The notes under the pieces are model-generated. The model saw nothing but the letters and a program-made list of their open reading frames with translations, had not been told where the DNA came from and searched no databases. From Ruminococcus sp. (lineage in GTDB: Bacteria; Bacillota; Clostridia; Oscillospirales; Ruminococcaceae): DNA of 64,000 nt. Both the position numbers and the translations under genes were made by a program. How positions within the stretch are numbered: position 1 is the first letter of the stretch; each line of letters opens with the position of its first letter. Shown in pieces: positions 24,667 to 33,718 of the stretch. The stretch covers positions 1-64,000 of the forward strand of contig NZ_JAHZAX010000003.1 of assembly GCF_019423705.1 (NCBI RefSeq), written 5' to 3'.

Positions 24667-25278
24667 ATGGCATATTGTGGACATTGCGGAAAAGAAATTG
24701 ATGATGAAGCGGTAGTATGCGTCCATTGCGGCTGCCCCACAGGGGTACAGACCGCAGCGGCAGCACCCGCAGTAGACCTTGAAGCAAAGGCTTCAGGCGG
24801 AGAAAAAGTATTGAGCTTTCTTATCCCGATCGCAGGAATAATACTATACTGCGTAAATAAGGGTAAAAAGCCGAAAGCAGCTAAGACCTGCCTTAAGATC
24901 AGCCTTATAACTTGGTTGATAGTGGCATTGATAACCGTCCTAGGCATAGTTATACCGGGACAAATGGCAGCAGGACAGTTAAAGTCTGCAAACAGCAATG
25001 CAAAACTTGTATTTACAACAGTAAACAACGAACTCGCCGATATGGCAGTTGAGGGTATTTCCATCAGCGACTCTGTGGGAGTACACGAATTTAGTATGTC
25101 GAATTACAACAGAGACGATGCAATTGAAAAAGCATCTGTAGAAAGCCTTAAAACTAGCGGTGTCAGCGATGGCTATGTCACATTCATTGTCAAAGAGGAC
25201 TATAGCATTGTAATAGCGACCTGGCGTTCATCATCAAGCGCAAGTATCTACGGTCAATACCCTAACCCGATCCAATAA
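24667..25278 (+). CDS. Zinc-ribbon membrane protein, fourth of operon
   Basis: This 203-residue protein has a zinc ribbon (CGHCGK...CVHCGC), two membrane helices (about 56-73 and 83-104) with the same KPKAAKTC loop as the second protein, and a C-terminal domain of about 95 residues. AGGAGG precedes the ATG, which lies 12 bases after the previous stop. It looks like the 95-residue protein with an added extracytoplasmic domain. A terminator follows at 25323-25354. Confidence 0.8.
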   Translation: MAYCGHCGKEIDDEAVVCVHCGCPTGVQTAAAAPAVDLEAKASGGEKVLSFLIPIAGIILYCVNKGKKPKAAKTCLKISLITWLIVALITVLGIVIPGQMAAGQLKSANSNAKLVFTTVNNELADMAVEGISISDSVGVHEFSMSNYNRDDAIEKASVESLKTSGVSDGYVTFIVKEDYSIVIATWRSSSSASIYGQYPNPIQ

Positions 25279-25322
25279 TAGCTATCTTAATATCACTTTC
25301 TTCATAGAGGATACCCAACCGA

Positions 25323-25354
25323 AAAAGCCTGCCTTTTATAAAGGTAGGCTTTTC
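25323..25354 (+). terminator. Terminator of the zinc-ribbon operon
   Basis: AAAAGCCTGCCTTT and AAAGGTAGGCTTTT pair around a short loop and end in T residues. Confidence 0.8.
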
Positions 25355-25375
25355 ACTTTGTCAACCATAAAAAGC

Positions 25376-25410
25376 AACGGCTCCGCACATTCCTGTACGG
25401 AGCCGTTGTT
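25376..25410 (-). terminator. Terminator of the Asp-rich lipoprotein gene
   Basis: AACGGCTCCG and CGGAGCCGTT form a strong stem; on the minus strand it is followed by GCTTTTTAT. Confidence 0.75.
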
Positions 25411-25451
25411 GGCTAAGGGGAAAAGTTACTGCCGCTGCCTCCAAAGGCTCA

Positions 25452-26303
25452 TCAGCCCGGATACCAGCTCATCGTTATCTTATCGACCTGATTTGTTGTC
25501 TCTTCAAATTCAATGTGATAACCGATAGCACCATAATAAAGCTCTGAACTTACACTATAATCCAGATAATCGCCGCCGTCCTCTGAATAATCCTTGTTGT
25601 TCTCCATAAGCTGTTCCTTTGTCGCATTCAACGGGAATGACAAACAAAGGTGATCTGCGGCTGCGTCGATACCCTTGCGTGCTTCCTCGTTCTCCTCATC
25701 GCTGAGCGTCGTTCTTGGTACGTAATAATATGAAACTAGTATCTCCCCCACAGGACAATCTTTTATCTTCATCGTGCCGTCGGTGAAATTTGATCCCCTA
25801 ACACCCAGCGTCACGAAATCGCTCGCCTCAACTGAAAAAGCGGATGAGCTGTGATTTTTCTCGATGTCCTCGTCCATTGCCTTTAGATCGCTCTCAGAAA
25901 ATGGAACACCTGCGTCTATCATATCCTGTAATGTTGTCTCGCCCAGCTTGAATACCTTTCCGTCATAGGCAAATGTAAGATCGCTTGCATCAGCATATTT
26001 TGTGCTCAGACCCTCAACAAGCTCAAAGGGTCTCTCAACGAATTCCTCAGCCGCCGATGAAGCGTCGTCCACTAAACCGTCATCGTCCTCATCGTAATCA
26101 TCATCGTAATCTTCATCATCGCTGTCATCATCAAGGTCATCGATCTCATCAAGCCCGTCGTCAACTTCCGCCGCCGAAGTCTCCGCAGGCTTCGAGTCAA
26201 AAAGACCGCCCTCAGACTTTGAGCTGTCATCTGTCTGTCCGCAGGCAGTAAGACACATAAGCAGCGCCGTCAGAGCAACGATCGTTCTCCCATTTCTCTT
26301 CAT
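25452..26303 (-). CDS. Lipoprotein with Asp-rich linker
   Basis: This 283-residue protein has a lipoprotein signal peptide ending in LTAC with Cys21. A very acidic linker rich in Asp, Glu and Tyr follows (about 45-85). A C-terminal domain of about 190 residues is unrecognised. I choose the ATG at 26303 because GAGGAG lies just before it; earlier in-frame codons have no site. It should be anchored on the outer face of the membrane. The acidic linker could bind cations such as calcium, which is inference. It appears monocistronic. Confidence 0.8.
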   Translation of the reverse strand: MKRNGRTIVALTALLMCLTACGQTDDSSKSEGGLFDSKPAETSAAEVDDGLDEIDDLDDDSDDEDYDDDYDEDDDGLVDDASSAAEEFVERPFELVEGLSTKYADASDLTFAYDGKVFKLGETTLQDMIDAGVPFSESDLKAMDEDIEKNHSSSAFSVEASDFVTLGVRGSNFTDGTMKIKDCPVGEILVSYYYVPRTTLSDEENEEARKGIDAAADHLCLSFPLNATKEQLMENNKDYSEDGGDYLDYSVSSELYYGAIGYHIEFEETTNQVDKITMSWYPG

Positions 26304-26526
26304 ACACAATCTCCTCATCAAAAAATAATATAAAAAATTGATCCCGTCCGACAACAAGTAAAAAAATTAAAATGCTTTACCAATTGCCGCAATTACATAA
26401 TAACATCACCGCCGCCCTATTTCAATATGCCTGTCCCGAAACGCCGAAATATGTCCCGAATGACCGCATAAAGGTGATATTTGCCAGCGTATATACTATT
26501 TAATATATATGCGTCTCGGCATAAAA

Positions 26527-26556
26527 AAATCCCCGCAAACAAAAAGTTCACGGGAA
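26527..26556 (-). terminator. Terminator of tRNA-Thr
   Basis: On the minus strand CCCGTGAAC and GTTTGCGGG pair and are followed by a run of seven T. Confidence 0.65.
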
Positions 26557-26560
26557 CGCT

Positions 26561-26636
26561 TGGAGCTTGTGACGGGACTCGAACCTGCGACCTGCTCATT
26601 ACGAATGAGCTGCACTACCAACTGTGCTACACAAGC
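26561..26636 (-). tRNA. tRNA-Thr(CGT)
   Basis: The 76-nt gene on the minus strand has acceptor GCTTGTG/CACAAGC, an encoded CCA, anticodon stem GCTCA/TGAGC with loop TTCGTAA (anticodon CGT), and T loop TTCGAGT. A 13-bp fragment of it (26587-26599) recurs upstream at 26660-26672. Confidence 0.93.
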
Positions 26637-26640
26637 ATAT

Positions 26641-27459
26641 TAAATTGTAGATCATAAAAGCGACCTGCTCATATACGGTCAGAAATATAGTTGTCTGCAA
26701 CTATTAAGCTTATATATTATACACCATCTCCCCCCGTTTGTCAATACCAAAACGCCACAACCGCCAATTTTTATAAAAAGTTTTCAATTTAAGCGTCTAT
26801 ATGTGCAAACTCACGAATATACCTTTCAAAAGAAGCCAAAACAGTCTCAATATTAACCTTAAATCTAGTTAAAATTTGTTCAATTGTGATTTTGCACAAA
26901 CAAAATTCGCTTCATTTTAACTTAAACGTTTCAGAAAAGCCCGATTTAGCGTGTATTTTCTCATATATTAAAATTCTCATACACGTTTTTGAAAACCTGC
27001 GAAAATATTTAATAATTTCAAACGTTTTAGTGCTCAAATTTTCATTTCAACTATCGAAAACGTTTAATAGCCCCACTCCACAATAGCTTTTTGTGGTTTC
27101 ACATAACAGTTCACAAAAGTCAATAAGTTTTTATAGTCATTTTATACATACACAAGCAAGTAAAATTTCTTCATCAAAGAAATACTTCAACATTTTTCGA
27201 GGAATATTCGTCTTTTTTAGCTCACACTGTAACAGCTCTGTTACAATTATCACAAAACAATTGTCAAAGTGCACAAACATAAAGTTGAAAAATTGTGCGA
27301 GCCTCCATAATTTATTACAACAAGCATAAAAATGCGAAAAAAGACTTGAAATTATCCCGAGAATATTGTATAGTTTTATTAACGGAAACGTTTGAAATAC
27401 TTTTTTGGGAGTATGTCAAGCGTAAACGTTTAAAATCACACGGAAAGGCAGAAATATCT
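26641..27459. other. Long AT-rich intergenic region upstream of the LacI gene
   Basis: About 820 bases hold no convincing gene. They contain the spacer before tRNA-Thr, a 13-bp tRNA fragment repeat (26660-26672) and five AAACGTTT operator-like boxes. A short frame before 27460 in phase with the regulator lacks a ribosome-binding site. Confidence 0.6.
26924..27431. promoter_or_regulatory. Cluster of five AAACGTTT operator boxes
   Basis: Exact AAACGTTT occurs at 26924-26931, 27020-27027, 27058-27065, 27386-27393 and 27424-27431. A one-mismatch copy lies at 28475-28482, between the regulator gene and the binding-protein gene. Central CG palindromes of this kind are typical targets of LacI-family regulators. 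The two nearest boxes lie just before the regulator gene, so it probably controls itself and the transport genes. Confidence 0.7.
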
Positions 27460-28476
27460 ATGGTTTCGTTGAAAGACATTTCCGTTCGCTGCGGCGTATC
27501 CGTTGCCACCGTAAGTAAAGCCCTCAATGGTCATAAGGATGTCAGCGAGGCTACCAGAGAAAGGCTTATAAAAGCCGCCAAGGAAATGGGCTATTTTCCA
27601 AACTCTCAGGCAAGAGCGCTAAAGACTAACCGAACTTATAATCTCGGCGTTATGTACCTCGATGAGGCTGGAAGCGGTCTTACACACGAGTTCTTTGCGA
27701 AGGTGCTCGACAGCTTCAAAACTACGGCTGAGTCTGCCGGATACGATATTACCTTTATTAATAGGGACGTGGGCAAGCAGAAAATGTCGACCTACGAACA
27801 TTGTAAATACCGCAACGTGGATGGCGTAATTATTGCCTGCACGGATTTTTCGTCGCAGGATGTGTACGAGGTGATAAATGGAGATATACCTGTCGTCACG
27901 ATAGACCATATTTTCGATTGCAGAACTGCTATAATGTCGAACAACGAAAAAGGTATGGAAGAACTTATCAATTATGTAACAGGTCTCGGTCACAAAAAGA
28001 TCGCTTTTATCCAGGGTAATAGATCAGCCGTCGCTGAAAGACGTCTCGCAGGTTTCTATAAAGCCTGTATGAACAGAGGCATTGAGGTAGACCCCGATTG
28101 GATAATGAACGGCGATTATCATAACCCCGATCTTACTTATGAGCTTACAAAAAAGCTTCTCTCTCAAGAGAATAGACCTACCTGCGTTTTTATGCCGGAC
28201 GATTATTCGGCAATGGGCGCTTTCAATGCGATCAAGGATATGGGACTTTCAGTTCCCGAGGACGTCTCGGTGGTGGGATATGACGGAATCGCTTATTCAC
28301 AGCTCCTCTCCCCTAAACTTACGACCTATCTTCAGGACACAGACCTTATCGGCGTAACCGCTGCAAAACAGCTCGTCTCGCTGATAGAAAATCCACAAAC
28401 GACCTTTAAAGAGGTAATCACAGTCGACGGTAAGCTGCTTGAAGGCGGCTCGGTAAGCGACATCAGACAACCGTAA
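27460..28476 (+). CDS. LacI family transcriptional regulator of sugar uptake
   Basis: This 338-residue protein has a LacI helix-turn-helix (SLKDISVRCGVSVATVSKAL, residues 3-22, and a hinge helix near 45-58) and a periplasmic-binding-protein-like sugar domain (about 60-335). Length is normal. I choose the ATG at 27460 because GGAAAGG precedes it and the DNA-binding domain begins there. It is followed by a CUT1 sugar importer and preceded by AAACGTTT boxes, so it probably represses this uptake operon in response to an oligosaccharide or its product. Confidence 0.92.
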   Translation: MVSLKDISVRCGVSVATVSKALNGHKDVSEATRERLIKAAKEMGYFPNSQARALKTNRTYNLGVMYLDEAGSGLTHEFFAKVLDSFKTTAESAGYDITFINRDVGKQKMSTYEHCKYRNVDGVIIACTDFSSQDVYEVINGDIPVVTIDHIFDCRTAIMSNNEKGMEELINYVTGLGHKKIAFIQGNRSAVAERRLAGFYKACMNRGIEVDPDWIMNGDYHNPDLTYELTKKLLSQENRPTCVFMPDDYSAMGAFNAIKDMGLSVPEDVSVVGYDGIAYSQLLSPKLTTYLQDTDLIGVTAAKQLVSLIENPQTTFKEVITVDGKLLEGGSVSDIRQP

Positions 28477-28574
28477 ACGTTGTCACACAAAACATAAGGC
28501 ATTAATTTTCCGCAGGCTAAGCTGCGGAGCAAATCAAAATAAAAACTAATGCGATTTTAAGGAGGAAAATTATT

Positions 28575-30074
28575 ATGGCAAATCTTAAGAAGGTACTTGC
28601 AGGTTCATTGAGCCTCTGTCTCGCAGCTTCAATGTTCACAGCTTGCGGAAGCACAGATTCTTCATCATCTAAGGGCGGTTCCGGCACAAACAACGGCGGA
28701 AGCGGCGATTCTTCAACAGATAGAATCAATACAGCTGAACTCCACGGTGTAGATTCTTCTGACGAGTCAAAGAGCACACTCACAATTTACTGCTGGAACA
28801 CAGAGTTCAAGTCAAGACTTGATAAGTACTATCCACAGGGCACAACAAAGAAGCTTGAATACAACGAGTTAGAAGATGGTTCTAAGGAAATTTCTTCCAT
28901 CGACGGTGTTAAGCTCAACTGGGTTCAGATCGAAAACGAAGGCAACGCTTATCAGACAAAGCTTGATGACGCCCTCAAGGCTCAGAAGGACAGCACAGAG
29001 AAGGTAGATATGTTCCTTATGGAAGCTGACTACGCTCTGAAGTATGCTAACGGCGACGTTGCTCTCTCCGTTCAGGACCTCGGCATCACAGATGACGATA
29101 TGTCCGAAATGTATCAGTACACAAAGGACGTTGCAACTGATACAAAGTCAGGCGAGCTCAAGGGTGTTTCTTGGCAGGCTACTCCAGGTCTGTTCCTCTA
29201 CAACACAAAGATCGCTGAGGACGTTCTCGGCACAAGCGATCCTGAGCAGGTTCAGGAAGCTGTTAAGGACTGGGATACATTCACAGAGACAGCTCAGAAG
29301 ATGGCTGATAAGGGCTACAAGATGGTATCTGGTTTCGATGATACATACAGATGCTTCTCCAACAATATGTCCAGCCCTTGGGTAACAGACGATAAGATCA
29401 CAGTTGACCCACAGATCAAGGCTTGGGTTGACCAGACTAAGGATTTCACAGATAAGGGTTACAACAACAAGACTTCCCTTTGGGATGACGCTTGGGCAGC
29501 AGGTCAGAAGATCGACGGCGGCGTATTCGGCTACTTCTTCTCAACTTGGGGCATTCCTTTCACACTTCTTCCAAACACAGTTGACGAAGAGATCAAGGCT
29601 GATGGTTCAAACGCTAAGGAAGGCAACGGCGGTTATGGTCTCTGGAAGGCTTGCTCAGGCCCACAGGCTTACTACTGGGGCGGTACATGGATCTGCGGCG
29701 CTATCGACTCCGATAACCAGGATATCATTGCTGATATCATGAAGGTTATGACTTGCAACAAGGATGTAGCTAAGGCTATCACAGAGGGCGAGCAGGACTA
29801 CACAAACAACAAGGCTGCTATCAAGGAACTCATCGACGGCGGTTATACAAACGCATTCCTCGGCGGACAGGATCACCTCGCACTTCTTACAGAAGCTGCA
29901 GAAAAGATCTCTCTCGAGAACAAGCTCTCTGCTTATGACCAGGGCTGCAACGAGAAATTCCAGGGCGCTATGAAGGACTACTTCCTCGGAACAGTTGACT
30001 CTTACGAGGCTGCTCTTGAGAACTTCAAGAAGAACATCACAGACCTCTATGGCAACCTTACTTGCGATTTCTAA
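28575..30074 (+). CDS. Sugar ABC transporter substrate-binding lipoprotein
   Basis: This 499-residue extracellular binding protein starts with a lipoprotein signal ending in FTAC with Cys24, then a Ser/Gly-rich linker (about 26-60). The solute-binding domain of family 1 (CUT1) fills the rest. Many Trp and Tyr residues (for example YYWGGTW near 370) fit stacking against sugar rings. AAGGAGG precedes the ATG. It is followed by two permease genes after a strong hairpin. The substrate is probably an oligosaccharide; alpha-glucan or alpha-galactoside is plausible given enzymes elsewhere in the window, but this is inference. Confidence 0.92.
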   Translation: MANLKKVLAGSLSLCLAASMFTACGSTDSSSSKGGSGTNNGGSGDSSTDRINTAELHGVDSSDESKSTLTIYCWNTEFKSRLDKYYPQGTTKKLEYNELEDGSKEISSIDGVKLNWVQIENEGNAYQTKLDDALKAQKDSTEKVDMFLMEADYALKYANGDVALSVQDLGITDDDMSEMYQYTKDVATDTKSGELKGVSWQATPGLFLYNTKIAEDVLGTSDPEQVQEAVKDWDTFTETAQKMADKGYKMVSGFDDTYRCFSNNMSSPWVTDDKITVDPQIKAWVDQTKDFTDKGYNNKTSLWDDAWAAGQKIDGGVFGYFFSTWGIPFTLLPNTVDEEIKADGSNAKEGNGGYGLWKACSGPQAYYWGGTWICGAIDSDNQDIIADIMKVMTCNKDVAKAITEGEQDYTNNKAAIKELIDGGYTNAFLGGQDHLALLTEAAEKISLENKLSAYDQGCNEKFQGAMKDYFLGTVDSYEAALENFKKNITDLYGNLTCDF

Positions 30075-30102
30075 TTCAAAGAAAAATAAGTAACTAATTA
30101 AA

Positions 30103-30133
30103 TATAGGGGGTGGAGGTTATCCCCCCCTATTA
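30103..30133 (+). terminator. Intercistronic hairpin between binding protein and permeases
   Basis: TAGGGGG and CCCCCCTA pair around a short loop in the 94-base gap. Such hairpins usually allow partial read-through and stabilise the upstream mRNA, giving more binding protein than permease. Confidence 0.7.
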
Positions 30134-30168
30134 TTTATTAATCTCACGAAAGGAATAGGTATACTTAT

Positions 30169-31098
30169 ATGAAGAGAAAAAGCATAAGCTATGCCAAATG
30201 GGGATATATTTTCCTTATCCCGTTCTTTGTAGTTTACACGATATTCTCGCTATATCCTCTGTTCCAAACATTCTATTACAGCTTTACTGATTATGTTAAG
30301 AAGCAGGGTGAGATCGGCGGCGGCTGGACAAGACAAGTAGTTGAAGTAACGCCTACTTTCTGCGGCTTCCAAAACTATTCACAGATCTTCTCATCGGGAA
30401 GCGATCTGCTCCAGGCATTCTGGAACACGATCATTATGTGGCTCATCGGCTTCATTCCACAGCTCGTTATCTCCCTTATCCTTGCGGTATGGTTCACAGA
30501 CCTCCGCCTCAAGATCAAGGCACAGGGCTTCTTTAAGGCTGTTATCTATCTTCCAAACGTAATTATGGCTTCTGCTTTCGCATTCCTGTTTTACAGCTTG
30601 TTCAGCAGAGACGGCGCTATCTATGACCTTATCAAGGTACCGCTTCTCGAAAGCGTTTGGGGTTCACGAGGTATAGTCGGACTTATCAACTTCATACTTT
30701 GGTATGGTAATACGACAATTCTTCTTATGGCTGCCATTATGGGCGTTGACACATCACTTTATGAGTCAGCTCAGATCGACGGCGCAACTTCCAGCGAAAC
30801 ATTCTGGAAGATCACGATCCCACTTATCAAGCCGATTATGTCCTACGTTCTTGTAACATCAATGATCGGCGGACTTCAGATGTACGATGTACCTGCACTT
30901 CTTACTAAGGATATGGGTAACCCTAACGGCAAGCTCAAGACCGTAGTAATGATAATCCAGGCAAATAAACAGGGTGATATCGGTAAGGCTTCCGCACTCT
31001 GCGTAATAATCTTTGTTATTTCCGCTATCGTAGGACTTGCACTTATGTTTGCTTCCGCTGATAAAGACGGAAAGAAGAAAAAGAAGAAAAGGGGGTAA
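30169..31098 (+). CDS. Sugar ABC transporter permease (MalF/UgpA type)
   Basis: This 309-residue membrane protein has six predicted helices and the cytoplasmic EAA loop (ESAQIDGATS...WKITIPLIKP, about 205-230) that contacts the ATPase. It forms the channel with the next gene product. The C-terminus is a Lys-rich tail. GAAAGGAA precedes the ATG. The operon has no ATPase gene, so a shared MsmX-like ATPase encoded elsewhere is probably used. Confidence 0.93.
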   Translation: MKRKSISYAKWGYIFLIPFFVVYTIFSLYPLFQTFYYSFTDYVKKQGEIGGGWTRQVVEVTPTFCGFQNYSQIFSSGSDLLQAFWNTIIMWLIGFIPQLVISLILAVWFTDLRLKIKAQGFFKAVIYLPNVIMASAFAFLFYSLFSRDGAIYDLIKVPLLESVWGSRGIVGLINFILWYGNTTILLMAAIMGVDTSLYESAQIDGATSSETFWKITIPLIKPIMSYVLVTSMIGGLQMYDVPALLTKDMGNPNGKLKTVVMIIQANKQGDIGKASALCVIIFVISAIVGLALMFASADKDGKKKKKKRG

Positions 31099-31104
31099 GA
31101 CGAT

Positions 31105-31986
31105 ATGCCAAGAAGTACTGACGTAGTTGGTGAAAAGAGCAGCAATGCCGGATTGACCGTCCGCAGGATCGTGGCTTATACAGTCCTTATCCTTCTGGTA
31201 GTTATATCACTTTTCCCATTCTATCTGCTTATAATCAATGCAACCCGAGGCAGATCACAGCCGGGTATCAGATGGTATCCTGACAAGTATCTCCTCAATA
31301 ACTTCAAGAACCTCTTCAAGGGTTCGACTGCTGTCGCATACGGAAGCGTTTGGCGTTCACTTGCCAACTCTCTGTTCATTTCAGCTTGTGCTTCCATGCT
31401 CAGCGTTTACTTCTCAGCCCTGACAGCGTATGCTATCCACGTTTACCACTTCAAGCTGAGAAAAGCTGCTGATATGTTTATCCTCATCGTAATGATGGTT
31501 CCAACACAGGCTTCAGCTATCGGTTTCTATCAGTTTATGTCAAAACTCGGCTGGACTGATACATACATTCCGCTGATAATCCCTGCAATTGCCGCACCTG
31601 CAACATATTACTTTATGAAGCAGTATATGGCTTCTGCATTGCCGCTTGAAATAGTTGAAGCAGCCCGAATAGACGGCTGCGGAGAGTTCAAGACCTTCAA
31701 TAAGATCGTAACTCCTATCCTCAAGCCTGCATTCGCAGTACAGATCATCTTTACATTCGTAACCAACTGGAACAACTACTTTATGCCAAGACTTATTCTT
31801 GAGACAAAGAGCAAATACACGATCCCGCTTGTGCTCAACGCAATGCGTTATGCCGGCCCACAGGAAAAGGACGTAGGTATGTTCAGCTTGTACATCGTAC
31901 TTGCTATCCTCCCTGTTGTTATCGTTTATCTCTGCCTCTCTAAGTTCATCATCAGAGGCGTTGCTCTCGGAAGCGTTAAGGGATAA
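31105..31986 (+). CDS. Sugar ABC transporter permease (MalG/UgpE type)
   Basis: This 293-residue permease has six helices and an EAA loop (EAARIDGCGE...KIVTPILKP, about 185-210). It starts 6 bases after the stop of the partner permease gene; GGGGG precedes the ATG, so the two are co-translated. It closes the importer operon, which is ended by a strong terminator at 32003-32036. Confidence 0.93.
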   Translation: MPRSTDVVGEKSSNAGLTVRRIVAYTVLILLVVISLFPFYLLIINATRGRSQPGIRWYPDKYLLNNFKNLFKGSTAVAYGSVWRSLANSLFISACASMLSVYFSALTAYAIHVYHFKLRKAADMFILIVMMVPTQASAIGFYQFMSKLGWTDTYIPLIIPAIAAPATYYFMKQYMASALPLEIVEAARIDGCGEFKTFNKIVTPILKPAFAVQIIFTFVTNWNNYFMPRLILETKSKYTIPLVLNAMRYAGPQEKDVGMFSLYIVLAILPVVIVYLCLSKFIIRGVALGSVKG

Positions 31987-32002
31987 TCAACCGAATATCA
32001 CA

Positions 32003-32036
32003 AGAGCGTACAGAATTTTCTGTACGCTCTTTTTTT
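32003..32036 (+). terminator. Terminator of the sugar importer operon
   Basis: AGAGCGTACAGAA and TTCTGTACGCTCT form a perfect stem followed by seven T. Confidence 0.9.
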
Positions 32037-32053
32037 GCCCTACATTTACATTA

Positions 32054-32956
32054 TCAATTCTCCACAAAAATCTTCGTCCTTATCCCCCTATTATCAAGAT
32101 TGACCTCTACCCTGCAAACACGCTTGCCGTCAACGTCATATCCCACCGCTGATATCAGATCGTCAATGTCCTCACCAAGATATCCAACGTGGGTCAGCCA
32201 GCTAACATTGTGCTCACGATTTGAAAACCCTATCCTGTCTTTCAAACCAATGCTGACATCATTGAGCCATTGCCTGTCAAGATTGTAATACTTCTCCCTC
32301 ACAATGCCAAATGGCTTGATTTCGTCGTTTTCATAGCTGTAACCATAATTGCCCTCAACGTTTTTCATATGCACCTTTGAAAGCATAAGCCTTGTGTCAA
32401 GCTGACTGCCGTAGTCTATCACCCTGCCCTCAAAAAGCACAAGCTTCTCAGAAGCGCTCACGCACACCTTGTCGCCCTCGCCGATGTACGCCCTTGCGCC
32501 GTAAGCTTTCGTGCCGTAAACGCCGATAGCCTCCCACAATGTCGAGCCCTCGTTGATGTTCACATAGTTCACCTTTTGGGTGTCCGCCTCAAAGGCTATC
32601 TCGCTGGTTGGTGAATATTTCCCCATTATCTCCGTCAAGCTCACCTGCGACCAAATACCCGGCTCAGGCTGATTTTGCCCCAGCAGAATGGTGATTCCAC
32701 GGCTGACGATGTTGAGAACGCTCTGTCCGCCGCATACCCTCACGCTCAGCAGATCGGCCAAGCCATAGTGCACTCTCTTTCCGCCAATGTAAAACCCCAC
32801 ACGCTTGACCGCCCCAAGCTCCACCTTGCCGTCAATTATCACACGCCCACGAAGCTGACTGTAAGGCGTGTATCTGTCTTTCACGATAGTCGCCGACACG
32901 ATCTTCCCAAGCTGTAAAACTTCCTGCCCCTCGAGCGTCACATACGCCTTGCTCAT
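32054..32956 (-). CDS. Phage tail/baseplate hub-like protein
   Basis: This 300-residue protein resembles late-control gpD/XkdQ-type hub proteins: a beta-rich N-terminal part (TLEGQEVLQLGKIVSATIV) and a middle segment with SLTEIMGKY near residue 107. The match is by general pattern, so the assignment is tentative. It is the last gene of a nine-gene minus-strand phage module, overlapping the next gene upstream by 4 bases. No tape-measure, sheath or receptor-binding genes follow; the sugar importer lies directly beyond. Confidence 0.55.
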   Translation of the reverse strand: MSKAYVTLEGQEVLQLGKIVSATIVKDRYTPYSQLRGRVIIDGKVELGAVKRVGFYIGGKRVHYGLADLLSVRVCGGQSVLNIVSRGITILLGQNQPEPGIWSQVSLTEIMGKYSPTSEIAFEADTQKVNYVNINEGSTLWEAIGVYGTKAYGARAYIGEGDKVCVSASEKLVLFEGRVIDYGSQLDTRLMLSKVHMKNVEGNYGYSYENDEIKPFGIVREKYYNLDRQWLNDVSIGLKDRIGFSNREHNVSWLTHVGYLGEDIDDLISAVGYDVDGKRVCRVEVNLDNRGIRTKIFVEN

Positions 32957-33300
32957 TCGTCCGCCTCCCTCAGCTCAATACTAATGTCCCCGAGAATATG
33001 CCCCACCTTGAACTCGATGGCCATATCCGTCAGCACATATCCCGTGAAAAGCGTGTCGCCGGCGGTGAAGCTTATAACCTTTCCGGCGGTGGAATTAAGT
33101 ATCCCCCAAGCGTAACGCTTGTCCGCCGGGGCTATCTTCCCCGTGAAAGTCAGCACATTGGCCTTCTTTCCAGAAATGTTCCTGTAAAATCCGTCAACAG
33201 CCTTTGTCTCGCTCTGCACAAAGCCGCCGCTGCGGCGCACACCCTCCATATAAATGGTGTGCTGCGTAATGTTAAGCTTTATCCTCTCAGGCTTCCTCAT
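32953..33300 (-). CDS. Phage tail-associated small protein
   Basis: This 115-residue protein lies between a connector-like gene and the hub-like gene, overlapping both neighbours by 4 and 14 bases. It is beta-rich with no membrane segment. Its size and place fit a small tail or head-tail joining protein, but I do not recognise a specific family. GAGG-type spacing before the ATG supports translation. Confidence 0.5.
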   Translation of the reverse strand: MRKPERIKLNITQHTIYMEGVRRSGGFVQSETKAVDGFYRNISGKKANVLTFTGKIAPADKRYAWGILNSTAGKVISFTAGDTLFTGYVLTDMAIEFKVGHILGDISIELREADE

Positions 33301-33718
33301 AGTCCATCGCCTCCTGAATACAAACTCTCACGTCAAGCTCCAGCTTCTTTTCAAGTCTGCGCAGCGGCAAAGACTGACTTGTCTCGCAAAGCTTTGCGCT
33401 GTTGACAGCGATACTGTCGTCCTTTTCAAGGGCAATGAAAAGCTGGTCGCACTTCTGCGCAAGCTCCGCCCCGTCGCTGAAATTGCAGGCCTTTCCCATA
33501 AGCCGCAGCTCGATCTTCGCCTCCAGCTCCACAAATAACGTCTCGCCGTCAAACTTCATCGCCTCGTCCGCAACCGAACATTCCTTCACGCCGCAAAAGC
33601 CGATAAACTCGTCCTTGTGAAGCAAACTGTCCGCCGCCGAGTATTCCGTCATCGCCGTAAACCCGACCGCTTCCAGCCCCGATATCATCACCTCAGTTAT
33701 GCCGCTTATCCCTGTCAT
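33287..33718 (-). CDS. Phage head-tail connector or tail completion-like protein
   Basis: This 143-residue protein overlaps the preceding gene by 4 bases and the following gene by 14, as is usual in tightly packed phage operons. It has alternating charged and hydrophobic segments (ELEAKIELRLMG) and no membrane helix. Position after the capsid and first connector suggests a head-closure or tail-completion protein. This is from gene order, not from a recognised motif. Confidence 0.5.
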   Translation of the reverse strand: MTGISGITEVMISGLEAVGFTAMTEYSAADSLLHKDEFIGFCGVKECSVADEAMKFDGETLFVELEAKIELRLMGKACNFSDGAELAQKCDQLFIALEKDDSIAVNSAKLCETSQSLPLRRLEKKLELDVRVCIQEAMDYEEA

